IMG/VR virus record: IMGVR_UViG_3300009068_000105
Span: 1 to 32,842 of that record
Reading direction: 5' to 3' (one strand)
Origin: a virus
DNA length: 32,842 nt
The notes beneath the pieces were generated by a model, which saw only the letters and a list, made by a program, of their open reading frames with translations, had not been told where the DNA came from and searched no databases. Of the stretch, positions 19,020 through 28,296 are shown in pieces (position 1 is the first letter of the stretch; the number at the start of each line of letters is the position of its first letter). Both the position numbers and the translations under genes were made by a program.

Positions 19020-22000
19020 TGATTAGCACAGAGATATACATTGAAGATTATAAGTTAGATTTATTACAAGATATAAGCACAGAGTTTAGCTATAGCATTG
19101 ATGATATAGTAGACTTTGGCTCTAGAAATACTTCTTTTTCTAAGACAATTAATATCTCTGGTACTGCTATTAATAACAAAATATTTGGCTTTGTTTTTGA
19201 CTTAGGTAATGCTAACTTCACAGATGATACTCTACCAAATGTAAACTATAACTTTAATGCAAGTAAGTCTGCACAATGCAGAATATTCATTGATAAGATA
19301 CAAGTCTTTAAGGGTACATTAAGAATATTAGAGATAGTAATAGATGGCAAGACAATAGAATACCAATGTAGTGTGTTTGGTGAACTAGGTGGATTTATTT
19401 CTTCATTAGGCAATAATAGACTAGAGGACTTAGACTTTAGCTTTTATAACCACACATATACTCACGAGAATATAACTGCTTCTTGGGAGGTATCTGGTGC
19501 AAGAGGAACTTCTAATAGCACAACTTATGGCTCTGGATATTACTACCCATTGATTGATTATGGTAATGTAAGTACTGATAAATTAGATTACAATGTAATG
19601 ACATTTAGACCTGCTTTATTTGCCAAGCAATACATAGAAAAGATATTTGCAGGTAGTGGTTATACTTATGACTTTCCTTTGTTAGATACAGATGCTTTTA
19701 AAAGATTGATAATACCACACAATCAAAAGATACTTTCTACAATAAGCAATATTCAATTAACAGCTACTCCTAATGTTACGACTTACACAGGCTCTGGTAT
19801 TACAATACCTTTAGGATTTACAAATACAACTTTAGGTAGTTTTACTTATGCAGGAACAACATACATTTATACAGGTGCATCTAAGGTAATTAACTTAGAT
19901 TTTAAATTAGTAGGACTTTATACTGCAGGCGGAATAGCTACTCTTAACGTTAAAAAAGCAGGTGTAACAATCGGAAGCTATTACATAGGCGCGCCATTCC
20001 CAGGTCACTATTTTACTGCTAATATTAATTTAGTAGGAATAACATTTAACACAAGTGATAGCTTAACATTCTCTTTAGATTGGACTAGCGCTTCAACAGG
20101 GTATAATTTAGTTGTTCAATCAGGAGGCTCTTTAAGTTTAACTACAACAAGTAGTGATGTAGTTCCTGTTAACTATAATGAAGCAATAAAAATAAATAGT
20201 ACAATACCTAAAGGGATATTTCAAAGAGATTTCTTTTTAAGTATTTGTAAGATGTTTAACTTATATGTTTATGATGACATATACACAGACAAAAAGATTT
20301 ATATAAAACCTTATATAGATTTTTATTCTACCGGTAGTTCTACTTCTTTAGATTGGTCTAATAAAATAGACAGGTCTAAGCCATTGAGCATTAAACCAAT
20401 GAGTGAACTAAACGCAAGATACTATCAATTCAAATATAAAGATGATACGGATAATTACAATGAGAATTATAAAAAGAAATATAATGAGAACTATGCTGAT
20501 AGGCTATACGATACTGCATATGATTTTAGTAAAGATACAGAAACACTTGAGGTAATATTTGCATCAAGCCCTTTAGTACAAGCAACAGGAAGAGATAAAA
20601 GAATTACTCAAATATTAAAAATATCTGATAACAATACTAAAGAGCAATCTGTAGATAGTGTTATTAGAATAATGCAAGTACAAAAGATTACAGGTGTAGC
20701 TAGTTGGAATATAAAAAACCAAGCAGGCTCATCAAACTTAGTAACAGGAACGGCCTACGGATACGCAGGCCATTTGCATTTTAACGATGCCGGTGTACCT
20801 GACAATGATTTAAACTTTGGTGCGCCTAAAGAGGTTTACATTACTGCTACTTCATACCCTACTACAAATCTATTCAACGCATACTATAGTGACTATATAG
20901 CCGAGATAACAAGCAAGGATAGTAAACTATTAACTTGTAATGCTTTATTGAATACAATAGATATTAATACTTTAGATTTTTCAAAACACATATGGATAGA
21001 TGGTGTTTTGTTTAAGTTAAATAATATTATGGGTTATAACCCAATGGAGTACAATACTACTAAGGTTAGTTTGTTAAAAGTAATTGAAACAAATGAGCCA
21101 CCGGTAACTACAACAACAACAAGTACTACAACAACAACAAGTACTACAACAACAACAACTACTGCAGCAACAAGTACAACAACAAGTACAACTACTGCAG
21201 GTACAAGTACAACTACTAGCACAACAACAGGTGGAGGCACAACAACGACAACAACAACTATTGCGCCTACAACTACTACTACAAGTACAACAACGACAAC
21301 AACAACTTTGCCACCGGTAACTTATGACTTTAGTGCAACTTGTACAGGCATAACACAAACTATTACAATCAGTAATTTTGCAGGTGGTGATGGTACAAAC
21401 TATTATGCCAATGTCGTAACTTATGATGATGCAGGTTCAGCAGCAGCAGGTGCAACTACATTAGTAACAGGTGGAGTTAGAACATATACAGGACAACCAA
21501 ATGGTACAAGATATGTTTATGTTTCATCTGGTTCACGTTCATTAGTTAAAAATGGTGGAAATACTTGTACAACAACAACAAGTACAACTACTACTACCAC
21601 TACTATTCAACAAGTATGGTATCAATTAGCAAATTGTAACGGAGGTGGAACAGTATATTCAACAAATTATGATATTGGATATGCAGCACCTAATGATAGA
21701 GTTTTTGGAACTGTATCTGGTGTACCATCAACATTAACAGTTACAAGTGTATTGTTTAGCAATCCAGGTGGAATACAAATAGGAATAGTTAATTCAGGAC
21801 AAACAGGTTGCCCTGCTACAACTACTACGACTACAACTACTACTACACAAGCGCCTGTTAATGCTAATATTAGTTCTGTATGTACAGGAGTTACACAAAC
21901 TATAACAGTAGATAGCTTTAGCGGTGGGGATGGCTCTACATATTATGCAAGTAATACAACTTATGGAGACCCTGCAAGTGCAGCAGCAGGAGCAGTTAGC

Positions 22001-22513
22001 TTAGTATCTGGTGGTACAAGAAGTTACGCAAGTCAACCTAACGGAACAAGATATGTAAAAATAACTTCTACAATTAGAGAGAGTGTTTTATCAGGCGGAC
22101 AAACTTGTACGACAACAACTACAAGTACAACAACAACAACTACAACTCTTGCGGTATGGCCTGCTAATTTAAGAATGAGTAAATTGTCAAATACAACAGG
22201 TAGCGTAACTCTTTATGAATCAAGTGACGGAGTTACTTTTGGTTCAATAGCATCAAGAACAACAAATGGTGTTACTGCTGTAAACTTACAAAAAGGTTAC
22301 TACTATTACATCACAACAATAAGGTCTACTTGTACAGGAAGCTGCTCAACTGTTGCTCCACAATCTACTTGGTCTTATGATGGTGTAACTTATGGGCCGA
22401 ATGTAGGAGGTGCATTTAATGGTTCTTCTGTTGATAGTGATGTTTTCCAAACAGCTACATCAGGTGCAGACCCTAACTACGACTTTATAGGATATATAAA
22501 TAATCTAGTATAA
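19019..22513 (+). CDS. Large tail protein with threonine-rich tracts and duplicated domains
   Basis: The 1164-residue product has a tail/baseplate-like N-terminal half (IYIEDYKLDLLQDISTEFSY, then SRNTSFSKTINISG). From about residue 695 it has four threonine-rich tracts separating small domains. The first and third domains are homologous (TCTGITQTITISNFAGGDGT compared with VCTGVTQTITVDSFSGGDGS, both with QPNGTRYV). Each ends in an NGGNTC/SGGQTC-type cysteine. The Thr tracts are made of ACA/ACT codons and look like flexible, exposed linkers suited to receptor display or glycosylation. A glycosyltransferase gene follows after 9 bases. Confidence 0.7.
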   Translation: MISTEIYIEDYKLDLLQDISTEFSYSIDDIVDFGSRNTSFSKTINISGTAINNKIFGFVFDLGNANFTDDTLPNVNYNFNASKSAQCRIFIDKIQVFKGTLRILEIVIDGKTIEYQCSVFGELGGFISSLGNNRLEDLDFSFYNHTYTHENITASWEVSGARGTSNSTTYGSGYYYPLIDYGNVSTDKLDYNVMTFRPALFAKQYIEKIFAGSGYTYDFPLLDTDAFKRLIIPHNQKILSTISNIQLTATPNVTTYTGSGITIPLGFTNTTLGSFTYAGTTYIYTGASKVINLDFKLVGLYTAGGIATLNVKKAGVTIGSYYIGAPFPGHYFTANINLVGITFNTSDSLTFSLDWTSASTGYNLVVQSGGSLSLTTTSSDVVPVNYNEAIKINSTIPKGIFQRDFFLSICKMFNLYVYDDIYTDKKIYIKPYIDFYSTGSSTSLDWSNKIDRSKPLSIKPMSELNARYYQFKYKDDTDNYNENYKKKYNENYADRLYDTAYDFSKDTETLEVIFASSPLVQATGRDKRITQILKISDNNTKEQSVDSVIRIMQVQKITGVASWNIKNQAGSSNLVTGTAYGYAGHLHFNDAGVPDNDLNFGAPKEVYITATSYPTTNLFNAYYSDYIAEITSKDSKLLTCNALLNTIDINTLDFSKHIWIDGVLFKLNNIMGYNPMEYNTTKVSLLKVIETNEPPVTTTTTSTTTTTSTTTTTTTAATSTTTSTTTAGTSTTTSTTTGGGTTTTTTTIAPTTTTTSTTTTTTTLPPVTYDFSATCTGITQTITISNFAGGDGTNYYANVVTYDDAGSAAAGATTLVTGGVRTYTGQPNGTRYVYVSSGSRSLVKNGGNTCTTTTSTTTTTTTIQQVWYQLANCNGGGTVYSTNYDIGYAAPNDRVFGTVSGVPSTLTVTSVLFSNPGGIQIGIVNSGQTGCPATTTTTTTTTTQAPVNANISSVCTGVTQTITVDSFSGGDGSTYYASNTTYGDPASAAAGAVSLVSGGTRSYASQPNGTRYVKITSTIRESVLSGGQTCTTTTTSTTTTTTTLAVWPANLRMSKLSNTTGSVTLYESSDGVTFGSIASRTTNGVTAVNLQKGYYYYITTIRSTCTGSCSTVAPQSTWSYDGVTYGPNVGGAFNGSSVDSDVFQTATSGADPNYDFIGYINNLV
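21098..21322 (+). repeat. Thr-tract cassette flanked by 12-bp direct repeats
   Basis: CCACCGGTAACT occurs at 21098-21109 and 21311-21322, encoding PPVT on each side of a long ACA/ACT (Thr) tract. The spacing of 213 bp is 71 codons, so recombination between the repeats would delete the tract in frame. Shorter Thr tracts follow at about 21569-21605, 21818-21849 and 22109-22147. Confidence 0.75.
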
Positions 22514-22522
22514 AAAAACAAT

Positions 22523-23488
22523 ATGAAATACATTTGCACACAACCAAAGATTCTTTACTATGCCTGGCACTTAGAGGTGATGCTTACTAGCTTCAAAGCG
22601 GTAGGCATTGCTGATAGTGATATTCACGTTTTGCTGTCAGTTAGTAAAGACTTGAACGATAAGACTAATGCAGAGGAAACTACATTAATGTTTAACAGAC
22701 TAAAAGAAAAGTTTAATAATATATCTTTTTTTGAGTATAAAGATACAAGGGTTATGCCTAGTTATATTCCATCTGTTATTATGAATGCAGTTAAGCAACA
22801 TTACAAAGCATATCCTTATTTACAAAACGAGAATGTATTTTTGCACGACTGCGATATGATATTTACTAAGCAAGTAGATTTTAGCGACTTAGAGAAAGAC
22901 AATATAAACTATGTAAGTGATTCTAAAAGTTTTATTTGGAGTGATTACATATTAGAAAAAGGACAAGATGTTTACGATGATATGTGCGATATTGTTGGCT
23001 TAGATTATGAGATACCTATTAAGCATAGATTAAATAGCGGTGGTTCACAATATATTTTTAAAGGAACTGATTATAAGTTCTGGCAAAAGGTGGAATCAGA
23101 TAGTATAGCTTTATATGATTACTTTCAAAAGAGTGAACCATTAAGAGTACAAAAAAACCCTAGTTACTATGGCATTCAACAATTTACTGCCGGTATGTGG
23201 GGTATGCTTTGGAATTGTTGGTATCACGATTTAGAGGTAGAGATAACCCCTAGACTTGATTTTTGTTGGGGAACAGACCCTATTGAGAAATGGGATAAGT
23301 GCGATATATTTCACAATTCAGGTGTAACGCACGAGATAGGATTGCAACATAAAATTTTTTATAAGGGAGCATATACGGATAGATTACCTTATGAAGATGT
23401 GTTAAATACAGAATACAATCCTATGTTTGGTTCTTATAACTATATTAAAATAATGAAAGAGGTAGCATTAGATACCTGTTTAAAATAA
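22523..23488 (+). CDS. GT-A-like glycosyltransferase
   Basis: The 321-residue product has FLHDCDMIF with Asp109-Cys110-Asp111, a DxD metal/nucleotide-sugar site, then LNSGGSQYIFKGTD, GIQQFTAGMWGMLWNCWYHD and a final FHNSGVTHE. These fit a GT-A nucleotide-sugar transferase, probably of a family that reads and copies surface sugars. It is unexpectedly placed between the threonine-tract tail protein and the tape measure gene. A role in decorating the tail protein is an attractive inference. Confidence 0.75.
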   Translation: MKYICTQPKILYYAWHLEVMLTSFKAVGIADSDIHVLLSVSKDLNDKTNAEETTLMFNRLKEKFNNISFFEYKDTRVMPSYIPSVIMNAVKQHYKAYPYLQNENVFLHDCDMIFTKQVDFSDLEKDNINYVSDSKSFIWSDYILEKGQDVYDDMCDIVGLDYEIPIKHRLNSGGSQYIFKGTDYKFWQKVESDSIALYDYFQKSEPLRVQKNPSYYGIQQFTAGMWGMLWNCWYHDLEVEITPRLDFCWGTDPIEKWDKCDIFHNSGVTHEIGLQHKIFYKGAYTDRLPYEDVLNTEYNPMFGSYNYIKIMKEVALDTCLK

Positions 23489-23494
23489 ATAACA

Positions 23495-25300
23495 ATGGCA
23501 GAGAATTTAGACTTAAATATTAACGTCAATACTAGCGGTGCGGATGGTAGCATAGGTTCACTTAAAAAGCAATTTAGAGAGGCACAAGCAGAGGTTGTTG
23601 CATTATCTGATAAGTTTGGTGCAACATCAGTACAAGCAGCAGCAGCAGCAGAGAAAGCAGCAGAACTTAAAGATAGAATAGGAGATGCGAAAGCATTAAC
23701 AGATGCCTTTAACCCAGACCAAAAGTTTAGAGCATTAACTACATCTTTAGCAGGGGTAGCAGGTGGATTTGCAGCTATTCAAGGTGCTATGGGTTTATTT
23801 GGTGCAGAAAGTGATAATGTGCAAAAGACTTTATTAAAAGTACAATCTGCGATGGCTTTATCACAAGGGCTAGAAGCAGTTGGGGATAGCATAGATGCCT
23901 TTAAGAATTTAGGAACTGTAATTAAAACACAAGTTGTTAATGCGTTTAGTACATTACGAGGCGCTATTATTGCAACAGGAGTAGGTGCATTGGCAGTAGG
24001 AGTTGGTTTACTAATAGCGAACTTTGAGAAAGTAAAAGAAACATTAAATAATTTATTCCCAGGTTTAGAAGGATTTGCAAATCAAATAAAAAGTATTGTA
24101 CAAGATATTACAGATTTTATAGGTGTAACAAGTCAAGCTAAGAGAGATGCTGAATCATTAACGGAAGGAATAAATAAATATATTAAATCTTTAGATAATT
24201 CAATAAAAATATTAGAATCACAAGGTGGTAAAGAGGTTGAAATATACAATGCTAAAAAAGATAGAATTGAAAAACAATTAAGTTTAATTAAAAGTTCTAG
24301 TGATGAAGAATTACAAAAAAGAGCTGACTTAAATGCAGAGTTAACTATATTAGATAATAACGAAGCTAATAGAATTAAAAAGAATAATGAGAATGCTCAA
24401 AAAGAAAAAGAAGCAAGAGATAAAAAAAGAATAGAGGATAGACTAAAAGAGCAAGAAAGAAATGATGCAAGCATAAAAGCTAATCAAGATTTTGAAGTTA
24501 AAATACAACAAGATTTATTAAAATTAGATGAAGAAAATGCAGCTAAAAAAAGAGCAATAGAGTTTCAAAAAAATGAAGATTTAATATCTGACTTAGATTA
24601 TAAAAATGGCTTATTAGATATTGACTTTGAAGCAGACCAACAAAGACTAGCAAATAAAGAAGCATACATAGCAGAACAAAAATCTATAGAATTATCAAAT
24701 TTAGAATTATCAGAATTAGAAAGGATAGAGGTAATTTCAAAGTATTCTAAGATGGAGAGGGATATTGACAAGGATATTACTGCAAGTAAAAAAGCAGAAC
24801 AAGAAGCTAGAATAAATTTACAATTACAATATATTGGATTTGCTGAACAAGCAGGAAACTTATTAGGACAAATAGCAGGTAAAAGCAAGGCAGTAGCTAT
24901 TGCAGGATTATTAATTGAAAAGGGTGCTGCTATTGCTAAAATTATTACACAAATGATGAGTGTACCTGCTATATTACCACCAGGTATTCCAAACCCTGCA
25001 TTTGTTCCTGCAAGAATAGGTGGTGCATTATCTATTGCTTCTGTTATTGCTGCATCTGCACAAGGTATTTCATCAATAAATTCAGCAGCAGCAGGAGGTG
25101 GTAGTGGTGGTGGTATTCCTTCAATATCAACTCAATCACCAATGATTCCACAAATACCAACAGCACAAGTAACTCAATTAAATCAACAATCTATAAATGA
25201 TATAGGCAACCAAGCAGTAAGGGCTTATGTGATTGAAAGTGATGTTACAAGTAACCAACAAAGAATAACTGCAATAAGACAAAGAGCAAGATTTAGTTAA
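23495..25300 (+). CDS. Tape measure protein
   Basis: The 601-residue product starts with LDLNINVNTSGADGSIGSLK, has Ala-rich helices (VQAAAAAEKAAELKDRIGDA), and a hydrophobic stretch (ATGVGALAVGVGLLIANF). A long Lys/Glu/Asp coiled coil spans residues 210-430, then a second hydrophobic segment (SKAVAIAGLLIEKGAAIAKI) and a Gly-rich end (GGGSGGG). This is the usual Bacteroidetes-phage tape measure. At about 1.5 angstrom per residue the tail would be near 90 nm (estimate). A measured tail gene confirms siphovirus-like morphology. Confidence 0.85.
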   Translation: MAENLDLNINVNTSGADGSIGSLKKQFREAQAEVVALSDKFGATSVQAAAAAEKAAELKDRIGDAKALTDAFNPDQKFRALTTSLAGVAGGFAAIQGAMGLFGAESDNVQKTLLKVQSAMALSQGLEAVGDSIDAFKNLGTVIKTQVVNAFSTLRGAIIATGVGALAVGVGLLIANFEKVKETLNNLFPGLEGFANQIKSIVQDITDFIGVTSQAKRDAESLTEGINKYIKSLDNSIKILESQGGKEVEIYNAKKDRIEKQLSLIKSSSDEELQKRADLNAELTILDNNEANRIKKNNENAQKEKEARDKKRIEDRLKEQERNDASIKANQDFEVKIQQDLLKLDEENAAKKRAIEFQKNEDLISDLDYKNGLLDIDFEADQQRLANKEAYIAEQKSIELSNLELSELERIEVISKYSKMERDIDKDITASKKAEQEARINLQLQYIGFAEQAGNLLGQIAGKSKAVAIAGLLIEKGAAIAKIITQMMSVPAILPPGIPNPAFVPARIGGALSIASVIAASAQGISSINSAAAGGGSGGGIPSISTQSPMIPQIPTAQVTQLNQQSINDIGNQAVRAYVIESDVTSNQQRITAIRQRARFS

Positions 25301-25320
25301 TATTTAAAAAATTACTATTT

Positions 25321-25914
25321 ATGAGTATGGAATTACCTTTATATATGTTAGACATAAGTGATGACCTTAACGATGATGCAGAGGTTCAATATGTCGCTTT
25401 GGTAGATAGACCTGCCATTCAAAAAAATTGGAATGCGTTTAAAAATCAACAGAAGTTTGAAATTATTAGTGAAGATAAGCATATTATTAGCGGTTGCGCT
25501 ATGTTGGCTGATACTCCAATTTTTCGTAGTGATGTTAGCTTTGGCGACTATTATGTTGCTTTTTCTAAAGACACTATTGTTAAGATTGCTCAAAAGTATT
25601 TTAAGAAAGGATATCAGAACAACGTAAACTTAATGCACGACCCTAACCAAATCGAAAGTGGTGTAACAATGTTTGAAAGTTTTATTAGTGATAAGTCAAG
25701 AGGCATAGCACCAATGAAAGGATTTGAAGATGCACCAGAGGGCAGTTGGTTTGTTTCTATGTTAGTAGAAAATGAAGAAGTATGGAATAAAGTTAAAGAT
25801 GGTACAATTAAAGGATTCTCTATAGAAGGGATATTTAATTATACTCCAAAACAATCTAAAGATGAAGTAAAGATGCAAAAGATTAAAGACATCTTAAGTT
25901 CTATTAAGGCTTAA
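25321..25914 (+). CDS. Prohead protease (XkdF-like)
   Basis: The 197-residue product begins near LDISDDLNDDAEVQYVALVD and RPAIQKNW, the N-terminus of XkdF-type phage serine proteases. Candidate catalytic residues are His106 in NLMHDPN and Ser167 in IKGFSIEG. It would cleave the scaffold and capsid proteins in the prohead. ATG codons at 25321 and 25327 are both plausible. It precedes the scaffold and capsid genes, the expected order. Confidence 0.8.
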   Translation: MSMELPLYMLDISDDLNDDAEVQYVALVDRPAIQKNWNAFKNQQKFEIISEDKHIISGCAMLADTPIFRSDVSFGDYYVAFSKDTIVKIAQKYFKKGYQNNVNLMHDPNQIESGVTMFESFISDKSRGIAPMKGFEDAPEGSWFVSMLVENEEVWNKVKDGTIKGFSIEGIFNYTPKQSKDEVKMQKIKDILSSIKA

Positions 25915-25957
25915 GTGATAAACAATATTATTTATTAACATTTAAAGAAAAATAAAG

Positions 25958-26563
25958 ATGACCACAAAAGAGGCGATACAACAAATTAGAGCATTATTTG
26001 AAGATGTTCAACAAGTAGCACCACAAGAAGCATTAGTTGCTCCTGCTGCTGAACCTATTGCACCAGAAGTTACAAAGGTAGAAATGGCTGAATACTCTTT
26101 GGCTGACGGAACTAAGGTTATGATTTCTGCATTAGAAATCGGTGGTAAAGTAGAATTAGCAGATGGCACTCCTGCTCCAATGGGCGAGCATCAATTAATG
26201 GATGGTACTTCTATTCAAGTTGATGAGTTAGGTGTTATTATAGAAATCGCATCTCCTAAAGAAGATGTTATAGAAGAAGAACCGGTAGCACCTGCTGCTC
26301 CTGTTGCTCCTGCACAAGACACAACTGCTATGGCAGAAATGTTTGCAGAACAAAAAATAGAATTAGAAGCAAAAATTGCTGAGTTAGAGAATAAAGTAAA
26401 ACAAGGTTTTGCACAAGTAGCTGAATTAGTAGAAGCACTTTCAAATACCCCAACTGCTGAACCTACTCAAAAATCAGCAAATGCTTTTCAATCTTATGTA
26501 TCAAACAATGATACTAAGTATGATAGACTAGAAAAATATAGAAACGCAATTTTAAACAAATAA
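25958..26563 (+). CDS. Capsid scaffold-like protein
   Basis: The 201-residue product is Ala/Glu/Pro-rich. It has a helix near residues 1-20, a beta part with ADGTKV, ADGTPAPM and MDGTSIQV, a Pro/Ala linker, and a coiled coil near residues 125-160 (AEQKIELEAKIAELENKVKQ). It ends with a conserved-looking YDRLEKYRNAILNK. Such proteins between protease and major capsid protein are scaffolds in Bacteroidetes phages. It lies 43 bases after the protease gene and 11 before the capsid gene. Confidence 0.7.
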   Translation: MTTKEAIQQIRALFEDVQQVAPQEALVAPAAEPIAPEVTKVEMAEYSLADGTKVMISALEIGGKVELADGTPAPMGEHQLMDGTSIQVDELGVIIEIASPKEDVIEEEPVAPAAPVAPAQDTTAMAEMFAEQKIELEAKIAELENKVKQGFAQVAELVEALSNTPTAEPTQKSANAFQSYVSNNDTKYDRLEKYRNAILNK

Positions 26564-26574
26564 ATTAATAAACA

Positions 26575-27525
26575 ATGGCATTTTCAGTTGGTTCATTAAC
26601 AAATTATACTAAAGAGAACGAAGCATTATTGGTGACTTCTTCTGTATTAGGTGCAAAAACTGCTGCTCTTATTAAGAGTGCAGGTAACGTTATGGTTGGA
26701 GTTAAATCCGCAGAGACTATTAACATTATGGATTCAGATGCTTTCTTTCAAGCAGGTGGTACTTGCGGTTGGAATGCAAGTGGTACAACTACTTTTACTC
26801 AAAGAACAGTAACAGTAGGTAAGATTAAAGTACAAGAGGCTTTATGCCCTAAAGCATTAGAAGCTAAGTATTTACAAAAGGCTTTACCAACAGGTAGCCA
26901 ATATGATTCAATTCCTTTTGAGCAAGAATATAGCGAAAGAAAAGCGCAAACTATTGCATCTCAATTAGAGACTGCATTATGGCAAGGTGATACTGCTTCT
27001 GCTAATGGTAACTTAAACAAATTCGATGGTTTTGTTAAGTTAATCGGTGCTGCTTCTGGTGTTGTTGATGCAAACGTATCTGGATTTATTTCTGGTGCGC
27101 CTTTGACTTCTATTAGTTCAACTAACGTTATCAGTTTATTTGATGGTGTTTACAAAGCAATCCCTGCTAAAGTAGTAGCTGCTGATGATATGGTTATCGT
27201 TTGTGGTCAAGATACTTTCAGAACTTACACTATTGCATTAAAGAACGCTAATATGTTCAATTATGCTTTTGATGGTAAAGCTGATAGCGAATTTGTATTA
27301 CCAGGTACTTCTATTAAAGTAGTAGCTTTACAAGGTTTGAACGGAACAAATGATGTTTACGCAATGCGTTTAAGCAACTTGTTCTTAGGAACAGATTTAC
27401 TTAATGAAGAAGAGAAGTTTGAAATCTTCTTTGCTAAAGAAGCTGATGAAGTTCGTTTTGCAGCCGAGTTCAAAATGGGTGTAAACGTAGCATTCCCTGA
27501 TGAAATCGTTAAAGTAGCAATTTAA
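26575..27525 (+). CDS. Major capsid protein (HK97-like)
   Basis: The 316-residue product has the expected features: an N-terminal helical arm, AKTAALIKSAGNVMVGVKSA, a central domain with FTQRTVTVGKIKVQEALCPK, SQLETALWQGDTASANGNLN and AADDMVIVCGQDTFRTYTIA, and an end with FKMGVNVAFPDEIVKVA. Its placement after protease and scaffold and before a strong terminator fits the most abundant virion protein. Codon use is richer in preferred codons than its neighbours, as is common for capsid genes (by eye). Confidence 0.85.
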   Translation: MAFSVGSLTNYTKENEALLVTSSVLGAKTAALIKSAGNVMVGVKSAETINIMDSDAFFQAGGTCGWNASGTTTFTQRTVTVGKIKVQEALCPKALEAKYLQKALPTGSQYDSIPFEQEYSERKAQTIASQLETALWQGDTASANGNLNKFDGFVKLIGAASGVVDANVSGFISGAPLTSISSTNVISLFDGVYKAIPAKVVAADDMVIVCGQDTFRTYTIALKNANMFNYAFDGKADSEFVLPGTSIKVVALQGLNGTNDVYAMRLSNLFLGTDLLNEEEKFEIFFAKEADEVRFAAEFKMGVNVAFPDEIVKVAI

Positions 27526-27531
27526 TTATAA

Positions 27532-27560
27532 GGGGAGTTGAAATATACTCCCCATTTTTT
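27532..27560 (+). terminator. Rho-independent terminator after the capsid gene
   Basis: GGGGAGT (27532-27538) pairs perfectly with ACTCCCC (27547-27553), 8-base loop, followed by ATTTTTT. It lies 7 bases after the capsid stop, as expected after a highly expressed gene. Confidence 0.85.
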
Positions 27561-27581
27561 AATAAATAAAATAGACAAAAT

Positions 27582-28100
27582 ATGCCATGCGCACTTACTC
27601 AGGGATATACCCTAGATTGTCGTGATTCTTTAGGTGGAATTACGGAAGTTTATTTTATTGCAAGTTCAGATATTACCTCTACTACCGAAGCAAGTGGTGT
27701 TATTACCGCTTTAGTAAAAGCAGCAGGCAAGAGGTTCTATAAATATGAGTTAACAAAAGGAACATCAATGTTTACAGAGAATGTAGCATCAAGTGTTCAA
27801 AATGGTACTTTATATTTTACTCCTGAATTGACAATAATTTTAAATAAATTACAAGCAAATACAAGAAACGAAATTCTTTTATTGGCTCAAAATAGATTGG
27901 TTGCTGTTGCTAAAGACAACAATGGTAAGTTCTTTATGCTTGGTAAAACAAGGTCATTAGACTTAACAGCAGGTAGTGCTACAAGTGGTACTGCTGAGGG
28001 AGATAGAAGCGGATATACTTTAACCTTTGCCGGAGCAGAACCTGCTTTAGCACCAGAGGTTAATAGTGCGGTAGCTGCTGCTCTTACAACTGCAGGATAG
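27582..28100 (+). CDS. Putative virion structural protein (tail tube candidate)
   Basis: The 172-residue product has MPCALTQGYTLDCRDSLGGI, EVYFIASSDI, a beta-rich middle (ELTIILNKLQANTRNEILLL, MLGKTRSLDLTAGSATSGTA) and GYTLTFAGAEPALAPEV near the C-terminus. The late GxTLTFxGxEPxxA pattern resembles tail tube or decoration proteins. Its place between the capsid and portal genes is compatible with either. No signal peptide. Confidence 0.6.
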   Translation: MPCALTQGYTLDCRDSLGGITEVYFIASSDITSTTEASGVITALVKAAGKRFYKYELTKGTSMFTENVASSVQNGTLYFTPELTIILNKLQANTRNEILLLAQNRLVAVAKDNNGKFFMLGKTRSLDLTAGSATSGTAEGDRSGYTLTFAGAEPALAPEVNSAVAAALTTAG

Positions 28101-28127
28101 AAGTTTGTAGTTTTTCATAGTTTAGTT

Positions 28128-28161
28128 CCCCTGCTTAGTTCTCTAGGTGGGGGTTTTTTTT
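28128..28161 (+). terminator. Rho-independent terminator
   Basis: CCCC (28128-28131) pairs with the GGGGG run (28149-28153), with a possible inner CCT/AGG pairing, followed by eight T residues. It ends the capsid-side transcript before the operator-like gap at 28162-28296. Confidence 0.75.
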
Positions 28162-28174
28162 ATCCGTATTTATT

Positions 28175-28247
28175 CGTATATATACGCATATAAGTCAAAA
28201 AGTCAAGTTATTGACTTACTTTGTTATAACATAAGTCAAGTTATAAC
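28175..28247 (+). promoter_or_regulatory. Dense operator-like repeat cluster
   Basis: The gap holds a 12-bp palindrome CGTATATATACG (28175-28186), TAAGTCAA in direct orientation at 28191 and 28232 and inverted (TTGACTTA) at 28211, and the 12-mer AAGTCAAGTTAT at 28200 and 28233. The 8-bp palindrome GTTATAAC occurs at 28223 and 28240. No full TAnnTTTG promoter is obvious; TTTG at 28261 has only a weak partner. It may be an operator or a replication origin. Confidence 0.5.
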
Positions 28248-28296
28248 ATTACTATAGTGTTTTGCAAACATTCATCTTTTTACTATTTATTAATAG

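Noticed and set aside
21034-21358. Long minus-strand open frames rich in Val or in Cys/Ser over the Thr-tract region
   Set aside because: They are shadows of ACA/ACT repeats on the + strand; no start context or promoter was seen.
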